From RUG11272 sp045226335 (GTDB lineage Bacteria; Bacillota; Clostridia; Christensenellales; Aristaeellaceae): a DNA stretch of 64,000 nt. Numbering within the stretch: the stretch's first letter is position 1; every line of letters begins with the position of its first letter. The translations under genes and the position numbers were made by a program. The DNA is taken from assembly GCA_045226335.1 (NCBI GenBank), contig JBGVCH010000085.1, forward strand, positions 1 to 64,000. The letters run 5' to 3'. Positions 8,450 to 16,981 of this stretch are shown one piece after another. The notes beneath the pieces were generated by a model. That model had not been told where the DNA came from. It ran no database searches and was given only the letters and a program-made list of their open reading frames with translations.

Positions 8450-9055
8450 ATGAGAACAAAGAATATCATGATCGTCGGCGTCGGCGGCCAGGGCAGTCTC
8501 CTGGCGTCGAAACTGCTGGGTCAGCTGCTGATGGCCCAGGGCTATGACGTGAAGGTCAGCGAGGTCCACGGCATGAGCCAGCGGGGCGGCAGCGTGGTGA
8601 CCTACGTGCGCTACGGCGATAAGGTGGCCTCCCCCGTCATCGACCGGGGCGAGGCGGACTACATCGTGTCCTTCGAGGTGCTTGAAGCAGCCCGTTGGCT
8701 GCCCTTCCTGAGGCCCGGCGGACGTGTCGTCACCTCCACCCAGCAGATCGACCCCATGCCCGTGGTGACCGGCGCCGCGTCCTACCCCGAGGACCTGGTG
8801 GAGAAGATGAAGAAGACCGGCGCCCTGGTGGACGCCCTGGACTGCCTCTCTCTGGCGGAGCAGGCCGGCAGCGTCAAGGCCGTGAACATCGTCCTCATGG
8901 GCCGCCTCTCCCACTACTTCGACCTGCCGGAGGAAGCCTGGATGCAGGCTCTGGAGGCTGTGGTCCCGGCAAAGTTCCTGGAGATGAACAAAAAGGCCTT
9001 CGCCCTGGGCCAGAACGCCGAAGTGGGCGTAGATCACGGGTTCCTGACGAGATAA
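8450..9055 (+). CDS. iorB: Indolepyruvate:ferredoxin oxidoreductase, beta subunit
   Basis: A 201-residue gamma-type domain protein that pairs with IorA. The CoA/flavin-like N-terminus 'IMIVGVGGQGSLLASKLLG' and 'KVSEVHGMSQRGGSVVTYVR' are diagnostic of the pyruvate:ferredoxin oxidoreductase gamma family. It begins 3 nt after the iorA stop and ends at a strong terminator, closing the yerC-iorA-iorB unit. Confidence 0.95.
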   Translation: MRTKNIMIVGVGGQGSLLASKLLGQLLMAQGYDVKVSEVHGMSQRGGSVVTYVRYGDKVASPVIDRGEADYIVSFEVLEAARWLPFLRPGGRVVTSTQQIDPMPVVTGAASYPEDLVEKMKKTGALVDALDCLSLAEQAGSVKAVNIVLMGRLSHYFDLPEEAWMQALEAVVPAKFLEMNKKAFALGQNAEVGVDHGFLTR

Positions 9056-9063
9056 GACCTTGG

Positions 9064-9099
9064 CCCCGGGGATGCGGATGCGGCGTCCCCGGGGTTTTT
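9064..9099 (+). terminator. Terminator after iorB
   Basis: A 9-bp perfect stem (9064-9072 with 9086-9094) is followed by five T (9095-9099), starting 8 nt after the iorB stop. Confidence 0.85.
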
Positions 9100-9105
9100 G
9101 CGTGA

Positions 9106-9127
9106 TAAAAGCACCCCGAAGGGTGCT
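9106..9127 (-). terminator. Terminator after the xylanase gene
   Basis: On the minus strand a 7-bp stem (9110-9116 with 9121-9127) closes on a TTCG tetraloop and runs into TTTTA. It is 18 nt past the xylanase stop and back-to-back with the iorB terminator. Confidence 0.82.
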
Positions 9128-9144
9128 GAAGTGGAGAAAACGCG

Positions 9145-10701
9145 TCACTTGGCCGGGATCTGAGAGGGATCCGTCAGGGCCCAGAAGGCGTATTTGGGTT
9201 GGAGGTTCCGGTCGAAGAGAAGGGGGCTGTTGCCGGAGCGCCAGCTCATATCGTCGGTGACGCCCCAGACCTGGACGGCGTCGAACTGCTCCGCGTGGTC
9301 CGTCAGGATGGCCATGACCCCGGCGTAGTAGTCCGCCTGCTTCCGGAGATCGGCGTCCGTGGCGGTGCTGATGCCCACGTCCAGTTCGCTGACCCGGAGC
9401 CGCAGGCCCGTGGCGGCGATGGTCTCCACCGCGTGGCGCAGGGAGAAGAGGCTGGGGCTGCCCACGGAGTGGTGCATCTGGAAGCCGTAGCCGTCGATGT
9501 TGCCGTCCTCGATCAGGGAGAGCAGCAGCCGGCGGATGCCCACCAGCTTGACGTTGCCGGCAGTGCCGTAGTCGTTGTAATAGAGCTTCACGGTCGCGGG
9601 CGCCGTTTTGCGGGCGATCTCAAAGGCGCGGTTGAGGTAATCCTCACCCACCACTGTCAGCCAGTTGGACTTGCGGAGGTTGCCATTGCCGTCGTCGATG
9701 ACTTCGTTGGCCACATCGTAGGAAACCAGCATGCCGGGGTAATTCTCCTCCATGTAGGCAAAGACCGCGGACATGAAGTTCTCCAGCCGGGCCAGCATGA
9801 CCTCCCGGGAGACGTAGGGCTTAGCGGTGTCATAGCCCACATGGAAGAAGGCTTCCGGCGTCTGGGAGTGCCAGACGAAGACGTGGCCGTGCACCTTGAA
9901 GCCATTGGCCCAGGCCCAGTCCAGGATCGGCTTCGCGCTGTTGAACTGGACAGCCACGGCGGTGTCGTCCTCCACCGCCAGGGTCTTGCACCGGGCGATG
10001 TTCAGCAGGGCGTCCGGCTTCATCTCGTTCTCACAGGTGACGATGTTGAACTGCTGCTTCACCAGGTTCATGGTGCGGGGATTGCGGACCTGGAAGCCGT
10101 TGACGGCACAGCCGAAGAGGAACTGTTCCGCGTAAGTGTCCTTCAGGGCAGGCAGTTCATCCGCTTCGGCGTCCTCCGCCTTCGCGGCTCCTGCGTTCTT
10201 TGCGCCGGTCTCCTCCACTTTGATGTCTTTGATCTCGAAGGACACGGTGCCGTTGCCGTTGGTTTCCACATAGAGGATGTAGTTGTCGTATTCCCCCGGG
10301 GTGTAGCTGCCCTTGAGCTCTGTCCACACGCCCTGCTTCACGTTGACGGTGGCCAGGTTTTCATAGCTCTCCATGCCGCCCCGGCTGTGCGCCACGGAAA
10401 AGATGAACGGCACCACCGCCTTGTCGTCCTGCTTCACCATCACGGTGAAGGCATACGTATTGCCGGCGGTCAGGGCAAAGTCGCGGCCTGGGGAATTCCA
10501 GGCGTCGGCGCGGCCCGTGATCCGCAGGGCGCCCTCCTCCGTCACGGCGATCTCCGCGGTGCCCATGGACCGGGCGTACCAGCCGTCCGTGCCGCCGGAG
10601 AAATCTGACGCGTAAGGCGTGAAACCCTCCTCCGCCAGGGCCGTTCCCAGCAGGCCCAGGGCCAGCAGGATCACCAGAATAAGCGATGCGATCATTTTCA
10701 T
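9145..10701 (-). CDS. Secreted endo-1,4-beta-xylanase, GH10 with N-terminal CBM
   Basis: A 518-residue exported enzyme that cleaves internal xylan bonds. The signal peptide ('LILVILLALGLLGTALAEEG') has a type I cleavage site after about residue 23. Residues ~25-155 form a beta-sandwich carbohydrate-binding module, CBM22/CBM4_9-like ('VSFEIKDIKVEE' end). A short Ala/Glu/Lys linker precedes the GH10 barrel (~175-518). The acid/base Glu is in 'DVANEVID' and the nucleophile in 'RVSELDVG'; 'HGHVFVWHSQTPE' is the typical substrate strand. It is a single-gene unit with its own terminator. No xyloside transporter or xylosidase is nearby. ATG 10701 is 10 nt after AGGAGG; ATG 10695 is an alternative. 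Confidence 0.94.
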   Translation of the reverse strand: MKMIASLILVILLALGLLGTALAEEGFTPYASDFSGGTDGWYARSMGTAEIAVTEEGALRITGRADAWNSPGRDFALTAGNTYAFTVMVKQDDKAVVPFIFSVAHSRGGMESYENLATVNVKQGVWTELKGSYTPGEYDNYILYVETNGNGTVSFEIKDIKVEETGAKNAGAAKAEDAEADELPALKDTYAEQFLFGCAVNGFQVRNPRTMNLVKQQFNIVTCENEMKPDALLNIARCKTLAVEDDTAVAVQFNSAKPILDWAWANGFKVHGHVFVWHSQTPEAFFHVGYDTAKPYVSREVMLARLENFMSAVFAYMEENYPGMLVSYDVANEVIDDGNGNLRKSNWLTVVGEDYLNRAFEIARKTAPATVKLYYNDYGTAGNVKLVGIRRLLLSLIEDGNIDGYGFQMHHSVGSPSLFSLRHAVETIAATGLRLRVSELDVGISTATDADLRKQADYYAGVMAILTDHAEQFDAVQVWGVTDDMSWRSGNSPLLFDRNLQPKYAFWALTDPSQIPAK

Positions 10702-10794
10702 AAGCGGGCATCCTCCTCATATGCTTTGATAAGCTGAGTTTACCACATCCGGCCTGGTTTGAAAAGGGATTTTTCCGGCTTTGCAAAGAATCGG

Positions 10795-10823
10795 TTGAAA
10801 CCTCAGGCGGTATCTGCTATAAT
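10795..10823 (+). promoter_or_regulatory. Sigma-A promoter of asnS
   Basis: TTGAAA (10795-10800), 17-bp spacer and TATAAT (10818-10823) stand 47 nt upstream of the asnS start. The leader is too short for a T-box. Confidence 0.85.
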
Positions 10824-10870
10824 GGCCTCGCTGCCGTCCCGGCGGCAATCCGCGTGATGGAGGGATTCCC

Positions 10871-12241
10871 ATGCAAGCCATAACCACCCGTGAGCTCAAG
10901 GAACAGCTGGAGACGCTGCAGGGGCAGGAGATCTGCCTCCGGGGCTGGATCCGCAACCACCGCAGGCAGAAGAACATCGGCTTCATCGATTTTTATGACG
11001 GCACCTGCTTCAAGAATCCGCAGGTGGTGTATGACAATACCATTGCCGACTATGACACGGTTTCCACCCTGCACGTCGGCGCGGCCATCACCGTCGTCGG
11101 CAAGGTGGTTCCTTCCTACAAGGATCCCACCACGCCGGAGGTGCAGGCCCGGACCATCACCCTGGAGGGTGACTCCCCCGAGAATTATCCGCTGCAGCCC
11201 AAGCGCCACAGCGTCGAGTTCCTGCGCTCCATCGCCTACCTGCGGCCCAGGACCCGGCTCTTCCAGGCGGTATTCCGCGTGCGGTCCGTGGCCGCCATGG
11301 CCATCCACACCTACTTTCAGGACCGGGGCTATCTCTATGTCCACACCCCGCTGATCACCGCCAACGACGCCGAGGGCGCCGGCAACACCTTCACCGTCAC
11401 AACGCTCCCCATGGGCGTCAAGGCCGACCCCAGCGAAGACTTCTTCGGCAAACCCACCTCCCTGGCGGTCACCGGTCAGCTGGAGGGCGAAACCTTCGCC
11501 ATGGCCTTCTCCCGGATCTACACCTTCGGGCCCACCTTCCGGGCGGAAAACAGCAACACCAAGACCCACGCCAGCGAGTTCTGGATGATCGAGCCTGAGA
11601 TCGCATTCTGCGACATTCAGCAGCTCATGGACATTGAGGAAGACTTCCTGAAGGCCATCGTCCGCACCGTTTTGGAGAAGTGCCCGGACGAGCTGGAGTT
11701 CCTGGACAAGTTCTCCGGCGGCGGCCTGGTGGACAAGCTGCGGGCCCTGGCAGACGCGCACTTCGCCCGCATCAGCCACGAGGAGGCCATGACCATCCTC
11801 ATGCAGGTGCAGGACCGCTTCGAGTTCAAGCCCCAGTACGGCGGCGACACCGCCAAAGAGCATGAGAAGTACCTGACCGAGGAGTATTTCCACGGCCCGG
11901 TGTTCATCTATGACTGGCCCAAGGACATCAAGGCCTTCTACATGTATCAGAACGACGACGGCAAGACCGTGGCCGGCGTGGACCTGCTGGTGCCCGGCTC
12001 CGGCGAGCTGATGGGCGGCTCCCAGCGCGAGCACCGCATCGATCTCCTGACCCGGCGCATGGACGAGCTGAACATCTCCAAAGACGCCATGGACTGGTAT
12101 GTGAACCTGCGGCGCTTCGGCGGCTGTGTCCATTCCGGTTTCGGCATGGGCTTTGAGCGGCTGATCATGTACCTCACCGCCGTGGAGAACATCCGCGACG
12201 TCATCCCCTACCCCCGCACCCCCAGGGAGTGCGAGTTCTGA
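10871..12241 (+). CDS. asnS: Asparaginyl-tRNA synthetase
   Basis: A 456-residue class IIb synthetase of normal bacterial AsnRS length. The N-terminal OB-fold ('ICLRGWIRNHRRQKNIGFIDFYDG') binds the anticodon. Motif 2 is seen in 'TFGPTFRAENSNT' and motif 3 in 'GFGMGFERLIMYL'. It charges tRNA-Asn with asparagine directly. Monocistronic, between a consensus promoter and a strong terminator. AspRS is excluded by the motif context and the 'RAENSNTKTHASEFWM' block. Confidence 0.96.
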   Translation: MQAITTRELKEQLETLQGQEICLRGWIRNHRRQKNIGFIDFYDGTCFKNPQVVYDNTIADYDTVSTLHVGAAITVVGKVVPSYKDPTTPEVQARTITLEGDSPENYPLQPKRHSVEFLRSIAYLRPRTRLFQAVFRVRSVAAMAIHTYFQDRGYLYVHTPLITANDAEGAGNTFTVTTLPMGVKADPSEDFFGKPTSLAVTGQLEGETFAMAFSRIYTFGPTFRAENSNTKTHASEFWMIEPEIAFCDIQQLMDIEEDFLKAIVRTVLEKCPDELEFLDKFSGGGLVDKLRALADAHFARISHEEAMTILMQVQDRFEFKPQYGGDTAKEHEKYLTEEYFHGPVFIYDWPKDIKAFYMYQNDDGKTVAGVDLLVPGSGELMGGSQREHRIDLLTRRMDELNISKDAMDWYVNLRRFGGCVHSGFGMGFERLIMYLTAVENIRDVIPYPRTPRECEF

Positions 12242-12259
12242 TCGCGTCATTCTTCGATC

Positions 12260-12288
12260 GCCTTCCCTTTCGCGGGGAAGGCTTTTTA
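12260..12288 (+). terminator. Terminator after asnS
   Basis: An 8-bp stem (12260-12267 with 12275-12282) and a run of five T (12283-12287), 18 nt after the asnS stop. Confidence 0.88.
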
Positions 12289-12329
12289 CTGCGGAGGCAG
12301 TCGGTCTTTTCCGCGGCTGTGCCTGGGGC

Positions 12330-12376
12330 TTGACAAAAGAGAACATATGTTCTATAATCAAGACGAACATACGTTC
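12330..12376 (+). promoter_or_regulatory. SOS promoter of dinB with two LexA boxes
   Basis: A perfect consensus sigma-A promoter: TTGACA (12330-12335), 17-bp spacer, TATAAT (12353-12358). A LexA box GAACATATGTTC (12341-12352) fills the spacer. A second, GAACATACGTTC (12365-12376), covers the expected start of transcription. Both match the Gram-positive LexA/DinR consensus GAAC-N4-GTTC. Tight repression with strong induction after DNA damage is expected. Confidence 0.93.
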
Positions 12377-12396
12377 TCTTTTGCTTGACGGAGATG

Positions 12397-13647
12397 ATGG
12401 TTGTGGGACGCGTGGTGCTGCATGTGGACGCCAACAGCTTCTATGCCTCGGTGGAGGTGCTCTATCGGCCGGCGCTCCGGGGAAAGCCGGTCTCCGTGTG
12501 CGGGGATCCGGAGGCCCGGCACGGCATCGTGCTGGCCAGCACCATCCCGGCCAAGCGGCGCGGCGTCAGGACCGGCATGGCCATCTGGCAGGCCCGGCAG
12601 GTCTGTCCGGATCTGATCTGCGTGCCGCCGGACTACCATCTGTACATTCATTTTTCAAAGCTGATCCGGGCCATCGAGGAGGAGTGGACGGACAGGGTAG
12701 AGGCCTTCGGTCTGGACGAGAACTGGATGGAGCTGACCCAGCCCGGTCTGGGCATCGGCGACGGCGCCCGGATCGCGGACATCATCCGCCAGCGGATCCG
12801 GGACGAGCTGGGCCTCACGGTGTCCGTGGGCGTCAGCTTCAACAAGGTGCTGGCCAAGCTGGGCAGCGACCTGAAAAAGCCCGACGCGGTGACGGTGCTG
12901 GATGAGGCGCGCTGGCGGGAGCGGGTCTGGCCCCTGCCGGTGAGCGATCTGCTGTACGTGGGGTTTCGCACCGCCCGGAAACTGGTTCCCCTGGGCATCG
13001 TCACCATCGGGGATCTGGCCGCGGCGCCGGCGTCCACGCTGCAGCGGAAGTTCGGCAAGATCGGCCTGATGCTGAAGGCTTTCGCCTGCGGCATCGACGA
13101 GAGCCCCGTGCGCCGCAGCGACCTGTCGGAGGCCATCAAGAGCGTCGGCAACAGCGCCACGGCCCCCCACGACATCTGTACGCCGGAGGAAGCCCGCTGC
13201 GTGTGCTTCCTGCTGGCGGAGAGCGTCGGGGCGCGGCTCCGGGAGGCCGGCTGCCGCTGCCGCTGCGTGTCCCTCGCCGCCCGCACCACCGACCTGCAGT
13301 GGGCCTCCCACCAGCTGGTCCTTCCCCGGCCCACCAACATCACCGCGGACATCGGCGCGGCGGCCTGTGCCCTGATGGCAGAGCGCTTCCTGGACGTGCT
13401 GCCCCTGCGCTCCCTGGGGGTCAGCGTGGGGATGCTGACCTCGGACACCGCGCCGCTGCAGACAGATCTCTTCGGCGAGAAGCGCCGGGAACGGCAGGAA
13501 GCGCTGGACGCCTCCCTGGACGGCCTCCGGAAACGCTTCGGCCATCAGGTGGTCCACCGGGGTATCGTGCTGACAGATCGGGCCTTCGCCGCGGTGAATC
13601 CCAAAGAAGACCAGATCGTCCATCCCATCGCCTTTCTGCGCGCCTGA
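12397..13647 (+). CDS. dinB: Y-family DNA polymerase IV
   Basis: A translesion polymerase of about 416 residues. The first metal site is 'HVDANSFYASVE'. The second catalytic acidic pair is in 'FGLDENWMEL' rather than the usual S-x-D-E. 'SVGVSFNKVLAKLGSDLKKPD' is the palm motif, and helix-hairpin-helix and little-finger domains follow. 'QTDLF' near the C-terminus fits a beta-clamp-binding pentapeptide. It copies damaged DNA under SOS control from the two-box promoter. Start is uncertain: ACGGAG at 12388-12393 is 3 nt from ATG 12397 and 9 nt from GTG 12403, and TTG 12385 opens the frame further. A small conserved-looking gene follows after 18 nt. Confidence 0.93.
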   Translation: MVVGRVVLHVDANSFYASVEVLYRPALRGKPVSVCGDPEARHGIVLASTIPAKRRGVRTGMAIWQARQVCPDLICVPPDYHLYIHFSKLIRAIEEEWTDRVEAFGLDENWMELTQPGLGIGDGARIADIIRQRIRDELGLTVSVGVSFNKVLAKLGSDLKKPDAVTVLDEARWRERVWPLPVSDLLYVGFRTARKLVPLGIVTIGDLAAAPASTLQRKFGKIGLMLKAFACGIDESPVRRSDLSEAIKSVGNSATAPHDICTPEEARCVCFLLAESVGARLREAGCRCRCVSLAARTTDLQWASHQLVLPRPTNITADIGAAACALMAERFLDVLPLRSLGVSVGMLTSDTAPLQTDLFGEKRRERQEALDASLDGLRKRFGHQVVHRGIVLTDRAFAAVNPKEDQIVHPIAFLRA

Positions 13648-13665
13648 TATGGAGGAGGTGAGCCC

Positions 13666-13911
13666 GTGGAAACGCAGGACAAGGAATACATCAAGGTCCG
13701 GGCGGATTTCACCATCGACGGCCGGATCGTGCCCATCAAGTTCCGCACGGCGGACGGCCCGGCCCAGGTGGTGGACCGGATCATCGACGTTCGCCAGGCC
13801 CCGTCCCTGAAGGCGGGCGGCCAGGGCACCCGCTATACCTGCCGCGTGGGCGAGCGCCTGATCTACCTGTTTCACGACCGGGACCACTGGTTCCTTGAGG
13901 ACGTCGGGTGA
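13666..13911 (+). CDS. Small protein of unknown function co-transcribed with dinB
   Basis: An 81-residue soluble protein, predicted mostly beta-strand. It reads as 'VRADFTIDGRIVPIKF', then 'VVDRIIDVRQAPSLKAGGQG' and 'YTCRVGERLIYLF..DHWFLEDV'. The pattern resembles small proteins I recall beside dinB in other Firmicutes, but no function is known to me. The GTG start 13666 has a very strong AGGAGGTGA site, and the gene lies between dinB (18 nt) and a terminator, so it should be SOS-induced with dinB. A clamp-, polymerase- or DNA-binding accessory is an inference from position alone. Confidence 0.8.
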   Translation: METQDKEYIKVRADFTIDGRIVPIKFRTADGPAQVVDRIIDVRQAPSLKAGGQGTRYTCRVGERLIYLFHDRDHWFLEDVG

Positions 13912-13933
13912 CCGGGGTCCATCAAGGCTTTCC

Positions 13934-13959
13934 TCAGGCACGCCATGTGCCTGATTTTT
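13934..13959 (+). terminator. Terminator of the dinB operon
   Basis: A perfect 8-bp stem (13934-13941 with 13947-13954), 5-nt loop and five T (13955-13959), 22 nt after the small gene's stop. Confidence 0.86.
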
Positions 13960-14037
13960 CAATCCCGTGCAGGGAATCGCCGAACCGTGTCGAATGACAT
14001 CAATTTGTGCGAGTATGCACATATAAAGGAGGTTCCG

Positions 14038-15078
14038 ATGGCAAAGAATAAACAGACCAGGGCCTGCCCCCGGGTGGATATCGGCGGTCAGGCCGTCCTG
14101 GAGGGCGTCATGATGCGCTCCCCCAATAAAACCGCGATCGCCGTTCGCCGGCCGGACAACACCATTGTGGTCAAGTGTACGCCCTATGAGCCCCTCTCCA
14201 AAAAGCACCCGTGGATGGGCATCCCGGTGATCCGGGGCGCGGTGAACCTGGTGACCATGCTCACCATGGGCATGAGCACCATGCAGGACGCCACCACCAT
14301 GCTGGGCCTGCTGGACGAGGAGCCCTCGAAGTTCGAGAAATGGCTGGCCAACAAGCTGGGCAAGGGCGTGGACAAGATCGTGATGGGCATCGCCATGCTG
14401 CTGGCTGTGGTCCTGGCCGTCGGGCTGTTCATCGCCGTGCCGGCCGGTGTCGAACAGCTGCTGAAAAAAACCGGCCTGCCCGCCTGGGCCTATACGCTGA
14501 TCGGCGGTGTGGTGAAGGTGATCATTCTGGTGCTGTACATGGGCCTTATCGGCCTGGTTCCCGACATCCGCCGCACATACCAATACCACGGCGCGGAGCA
14601 CAAAACCGTCTACTGCAACGAGCACGGCCTGCCCCTGACCCCGGAGAACGCCCAGACCTTCACCACCCTGCACCCCCGCTGCGGCACGGCTTTTCTGCTG
14701 ATCACCATGATCATCAGCATCCTGCTCTTCACGGTGGTGAACACCGTCTGGCCCATCGACAATTACTTCCTGAGGCTTCTGGTGCATCTGCTGCTGCTGC
14801 CTCTGGTGGCGGGCCTGAGCTATGAGGCGCTGAAGGGACTGGCCCATTCGGAGAGCGGCATTGCCAAAGTGCTGCGCTGGCCCGGCTTGCAGCTGCAGCG
14901 CCTGACCACCCGCCAACCGGACGAGAGCATGCTGGAGTGCGCCATCAGCGCCATGAACGCCGCGCTCTCCGGGCTCCCCAAGGATGCCCCGAAAACGCCG
15001 GAAGGCTGGGCGATCCTGAAGACCTACGAAGATTCCGCGCCCGAGTGCTACGGAAAGACCAATGAGGATCCGGCCTGA
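14038..15078 (+). CDS. DUF1385 family membrane protein (YqhQ-like)
   Basis: A 346-residue membrane protein. The family signature 'IGGQAVLEGVMMRSPNKTAIAVR' is at the N-terminus. Hydrophobic segments lie in the middle ('GIAMLLAVVLAVGLFIAV', 'LIGGVVKVIILVLYMGLIGLV') and in the second half ('AFLLITMIISILLFTVVN', 'LLVHLLLLPLVAGL'). A metal-like block 'YHGAEHKTVYCNEHG' and 'HPRCGTAFL' lies between. The biochemical role of this family is unknown to me. Start ATG 14038 follows AAAGGAGG by 5 nt; longer in-frame starts lack a site. Its last 17 nt overlap prmC, an arrangement common in Clostridia. Confidence 0.88.
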   Translation: MAKNKQTRACPRVDIGGQAVLEGVMMRSPNKTAIAVRRPDNTIVVKCTPYEPLSKKHPWMGIPVIRGAVNLVTMLTMGMSTMQDATTMLGLLDEEPSKFEKWLANKLGKGVDKIVMGIAMLLAVVLAVGLFIAVPAGVEQLLKKTGLPAWAYTLIGGVVKVIILVLYMGLIGLVPDIRRTYQYHGAEHKTVYCNEHGLPLTPENAQTFTTLHPRCGTAFLLITMIISILLFTVVNTVWPIDNYFLRLLVHLLLLPLVAGLSYEALKGLAHSESGIAKVLRWPGLQLQRLTTRQPDESMLECAISAMNAALSGLPKDAPKTPEGWAILKTYEDSAPECYGKTNEDPA

Positions 15079-15910
15079 CACCCCGCGGGCCCTGATCCTC
15101 GCCCAGGCCGCGCGGCTGGAGCGAGCAGGCGTCCCGGATCCCGTCACCGACGCGGCGGCGCTGCTGGCCCATGTCACCGGCCGTCCCGCCTTGTCCCTGC
15201 GGCTGGACACGGACACGCGCCTGAATTCGGAAATCATGGCAGCGTATGAGGCCCTCTGCGGCAGGCGCGAAGCCCGGGAACCGCTGCAATGGATCCTCGG
15301 CACGCAATCCTTCCTCGGGCATGACTTTGAAGTCACCCCCGATGTGCTGATCCCCAGACCGGAGACGGAACTGCTGGCGGAGGCAGCCATCGACCGGATG
15401 AAGGGGCTCGACGCACCGGCCGTTCTGGACCTCTGCTGCGGCAGCGGCTGCATCGCGGTTTCCGTCGCCCTGGCCTGTCCGGAAGCCGCCATCACCGCCT
15501 GCGATCTCTCCGCAGAAGCCCTGGCCGTGGCGCGCCGGAACGCGGACCGTCTGGGCGCTGCGGTGCGGTTTGTCCAGTCGGATCTGTTGGAAAGCGTCGG
15601 GAGTACCCTCTTTGACGTCATCGTCTCAAACCCGCCCTACATCCCGACGGACGTGTGCGGCAGCCTGCAAGAAGAGGTTCTGCGGGAGCCGAGGATGGCC
15701 CTGGACGGCGGCCCGGACGGGCTTTCTTTCTACCGTCGGATCGCGGCCGCGGCGCCGTCGCGTCTGAAGCCCGGAGGAAGGCTGCTGCTGGAGACCGGCC
15801 ACGACCAGCACGAGCCGGTGGCGAAGCTGCTGGCGGAGAACGGTTTTCGGGAGATCCGCGCGATCCATGACTACGCCGGAATCAAGCGCATCACGGAGGC
15901 AGTATGTTAG
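15062..15910 (+). CDS. prmC: Release factor glutamine methyltransferase
   Basis: A 282-residue class I SAM methyltransferase that methylates the Gln of the GGQ motif in RF1/RF2. An N-terminal helical domain (1-80) precedes the SAM fold. Glycine motif I is 'VLDLCCGSGCIAVS' and the catalytic 'SNPPYIP' is intact. It overlaps the DUF1385 gene by 17 nt and prfA, its substrate gene, by 7 nt, so enzyme and substrate are coupled in translation. Confidence 0.94.
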   Translation: MRIRPDTPRALILAQAARLERAGVPDPVTDAAALLAHVTGRPALSLRLDTDTRLNSEIMAAYEALCGRREAREPLQWILGTQSFLGHDFEVTPDVLIPRPETELLAEAAIDRMKGLDAPAVLDLCCGSGCIAVSVALACPEAAITACDLSAEALAVARRNADRLGAAVRFVQSDLLESVGSTLFDVIVSNPPYIPTDVCGSLQEEVLREPRMALDGGPDGLSFYRRIAAAAPSRLKPGGRLLLETGHDQHEPVAKLLAENGFREIRAIHDYAGIKRITEAVC

Positions 15911-16977
15911 ATCGATACAGGGCTATCCTGGACCGGTATGAGGAGCTATCCGCGGCGCTGGCCGAGCCGGAGATCCTGGCGGACCAGCCGGCCTGGCAGC
16001 GGCTGCTGAAGGAGCGGTCTGGGCTGGAAGAACAGGTCGGCGCTTACGCGGAATGGCAGCGGCTGAACCGCCAGCGCGAGGAATGCCTGGAAATGCTGAA
16101 TGATCCCGACCTGGCGGAGGAAGCCCGTCGGGAGCTGGCCGAGCTGACACCCCGCATCGCCGAACAGGAGACCGCCATGAAGCGCCTTCTGCTTCCCAGG
16201 GACAGCCGGGACGAGCGGAACGTGATCCTGGAGATCCGCGCCGGCACCGGCGGCGAGGAGAGCGCGCTGTTCGCCGCGGACCTGGCCAGAATGTACGAGC
16301 GTTACGCGGCGCGATGCGGGTTCCGCCTTGAGCCGGTCTCCGCCTCCCCCACCGATCTGGGAGGGCTGAAGGAAGCCGTCTTTGCCGTCACGGGCCGGGG
16401 TGCCTGGAGCCGTCTGAAATATGAGAGCGGTGTGCACCGGGTCCAGCGGGTGCCGGTGACGGAGTCCTCCGGCCGGAAACAGACCTCCGCCTGCACAGTG
16501 GCGGTGCTCCCGGAGGCGGAGGAAATCGACCTGACCATTCTCCCCCAGGATCTGCGGATCGACACCTTCCGGGCCAGCGGTGCCGGCGGGCAGTACGTCA
16601 ACCGCACTGATTCCGCCATCCGCATCACCCACCTCCCCACCGGGCTGGTGGTGACCTGCCAGGACGAAAAGAGCCAGCTGCGAAACAAGGAGCAGGCCAT
16701 GAAAGTCCTCCGCTCCCGCCTCTGGGACATGAAGCAGCGGGAAGCCGATTCCCAGCAGGCGGCCGACCGGAAAAAGCAGGTGGGCAGCGGAGACCGCAGC
16801 GAGCGCATCCGCACCTACAACTTTCACGAGGGCCGCGTCACGGATCACCGAATCGGCCTGACCCTCTACCGCATCCAGGACATCATGAACGGTGACCTGG
16901 ATGAGATCATCGACGCGCTGCGCCTGGCCGACGAGAACAGCCGGCTGCAGGAAGCCGAGCTGGCAGAAAAGACGTGA
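15904..16977 (+). CDS. prfA: Peptide chain release factor 1
   Basis: A 357-residue RF1 that reads UAA and UAG. 'GAGGQYVNRTDS' contains the catalytic GGQ. The family block 'EIRAGTGGEESALFA' and the C-terminal 'HEGRVTDHRIGLTLY' are present. The stop-codon recognition loop shows 'RVPVTESSGRKQTSA', of the PxT (RF1) rather than SPF (RF2) type. ATG 15904 overlaps the prmC stop. The tsaC-type gene follows after 4 nt. Confidence 0.95.
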   Translation: MLDRYRAILDRYEELSAALAEPEILADQPAWQRLLKERSGLEEQVGAYAEWQRLNRQREECLEMLNDPDLAEEARRELAELTPRIAEQETAMKRLLLPRDSRDERNVILEIRAGTGGEESALFAADLARMYERYAARCGFRLEPVSASPTDLGGLKEAVFAVTGRGAWSRLKYESGVHRVQRVPVTESSGRKQTSACTVAVLPEAEEIDLTILPQDLRIDTFRASGAGGQYVNRTDSAIRITHLPTGLVVTCQDEKSQLRNKEQAMKVLRSRLWDMKQREADSQQAADRKKQVGSGDRSERIRTYNFHEGRVTDHRIGLTLYRIQDIMNGDLDEIIDALRLADENSRLQEAELAEKT

Positions 16978-16981
16978 ATCC

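Noticed and set aside
14006..14030. TATAAA near 14022 as promoter of the DUF1385-prmC operon
   Set aside because: It overlaps the AAAGGAGG ribosome site and has no -35 element at the right distance; the real promoter was not found.
12655..15621. 988-residue open frame on the minus strand across dinB, the DUF1385 gene and prmC
   Set aside because: It is antisense to three well-supported genes. The GC-rich third positions of the plus-strand genes remove stop codons from this frame; the translation is His/Gly/Ala/Gln/Asp-rich with no family motifs and no ribosome site.
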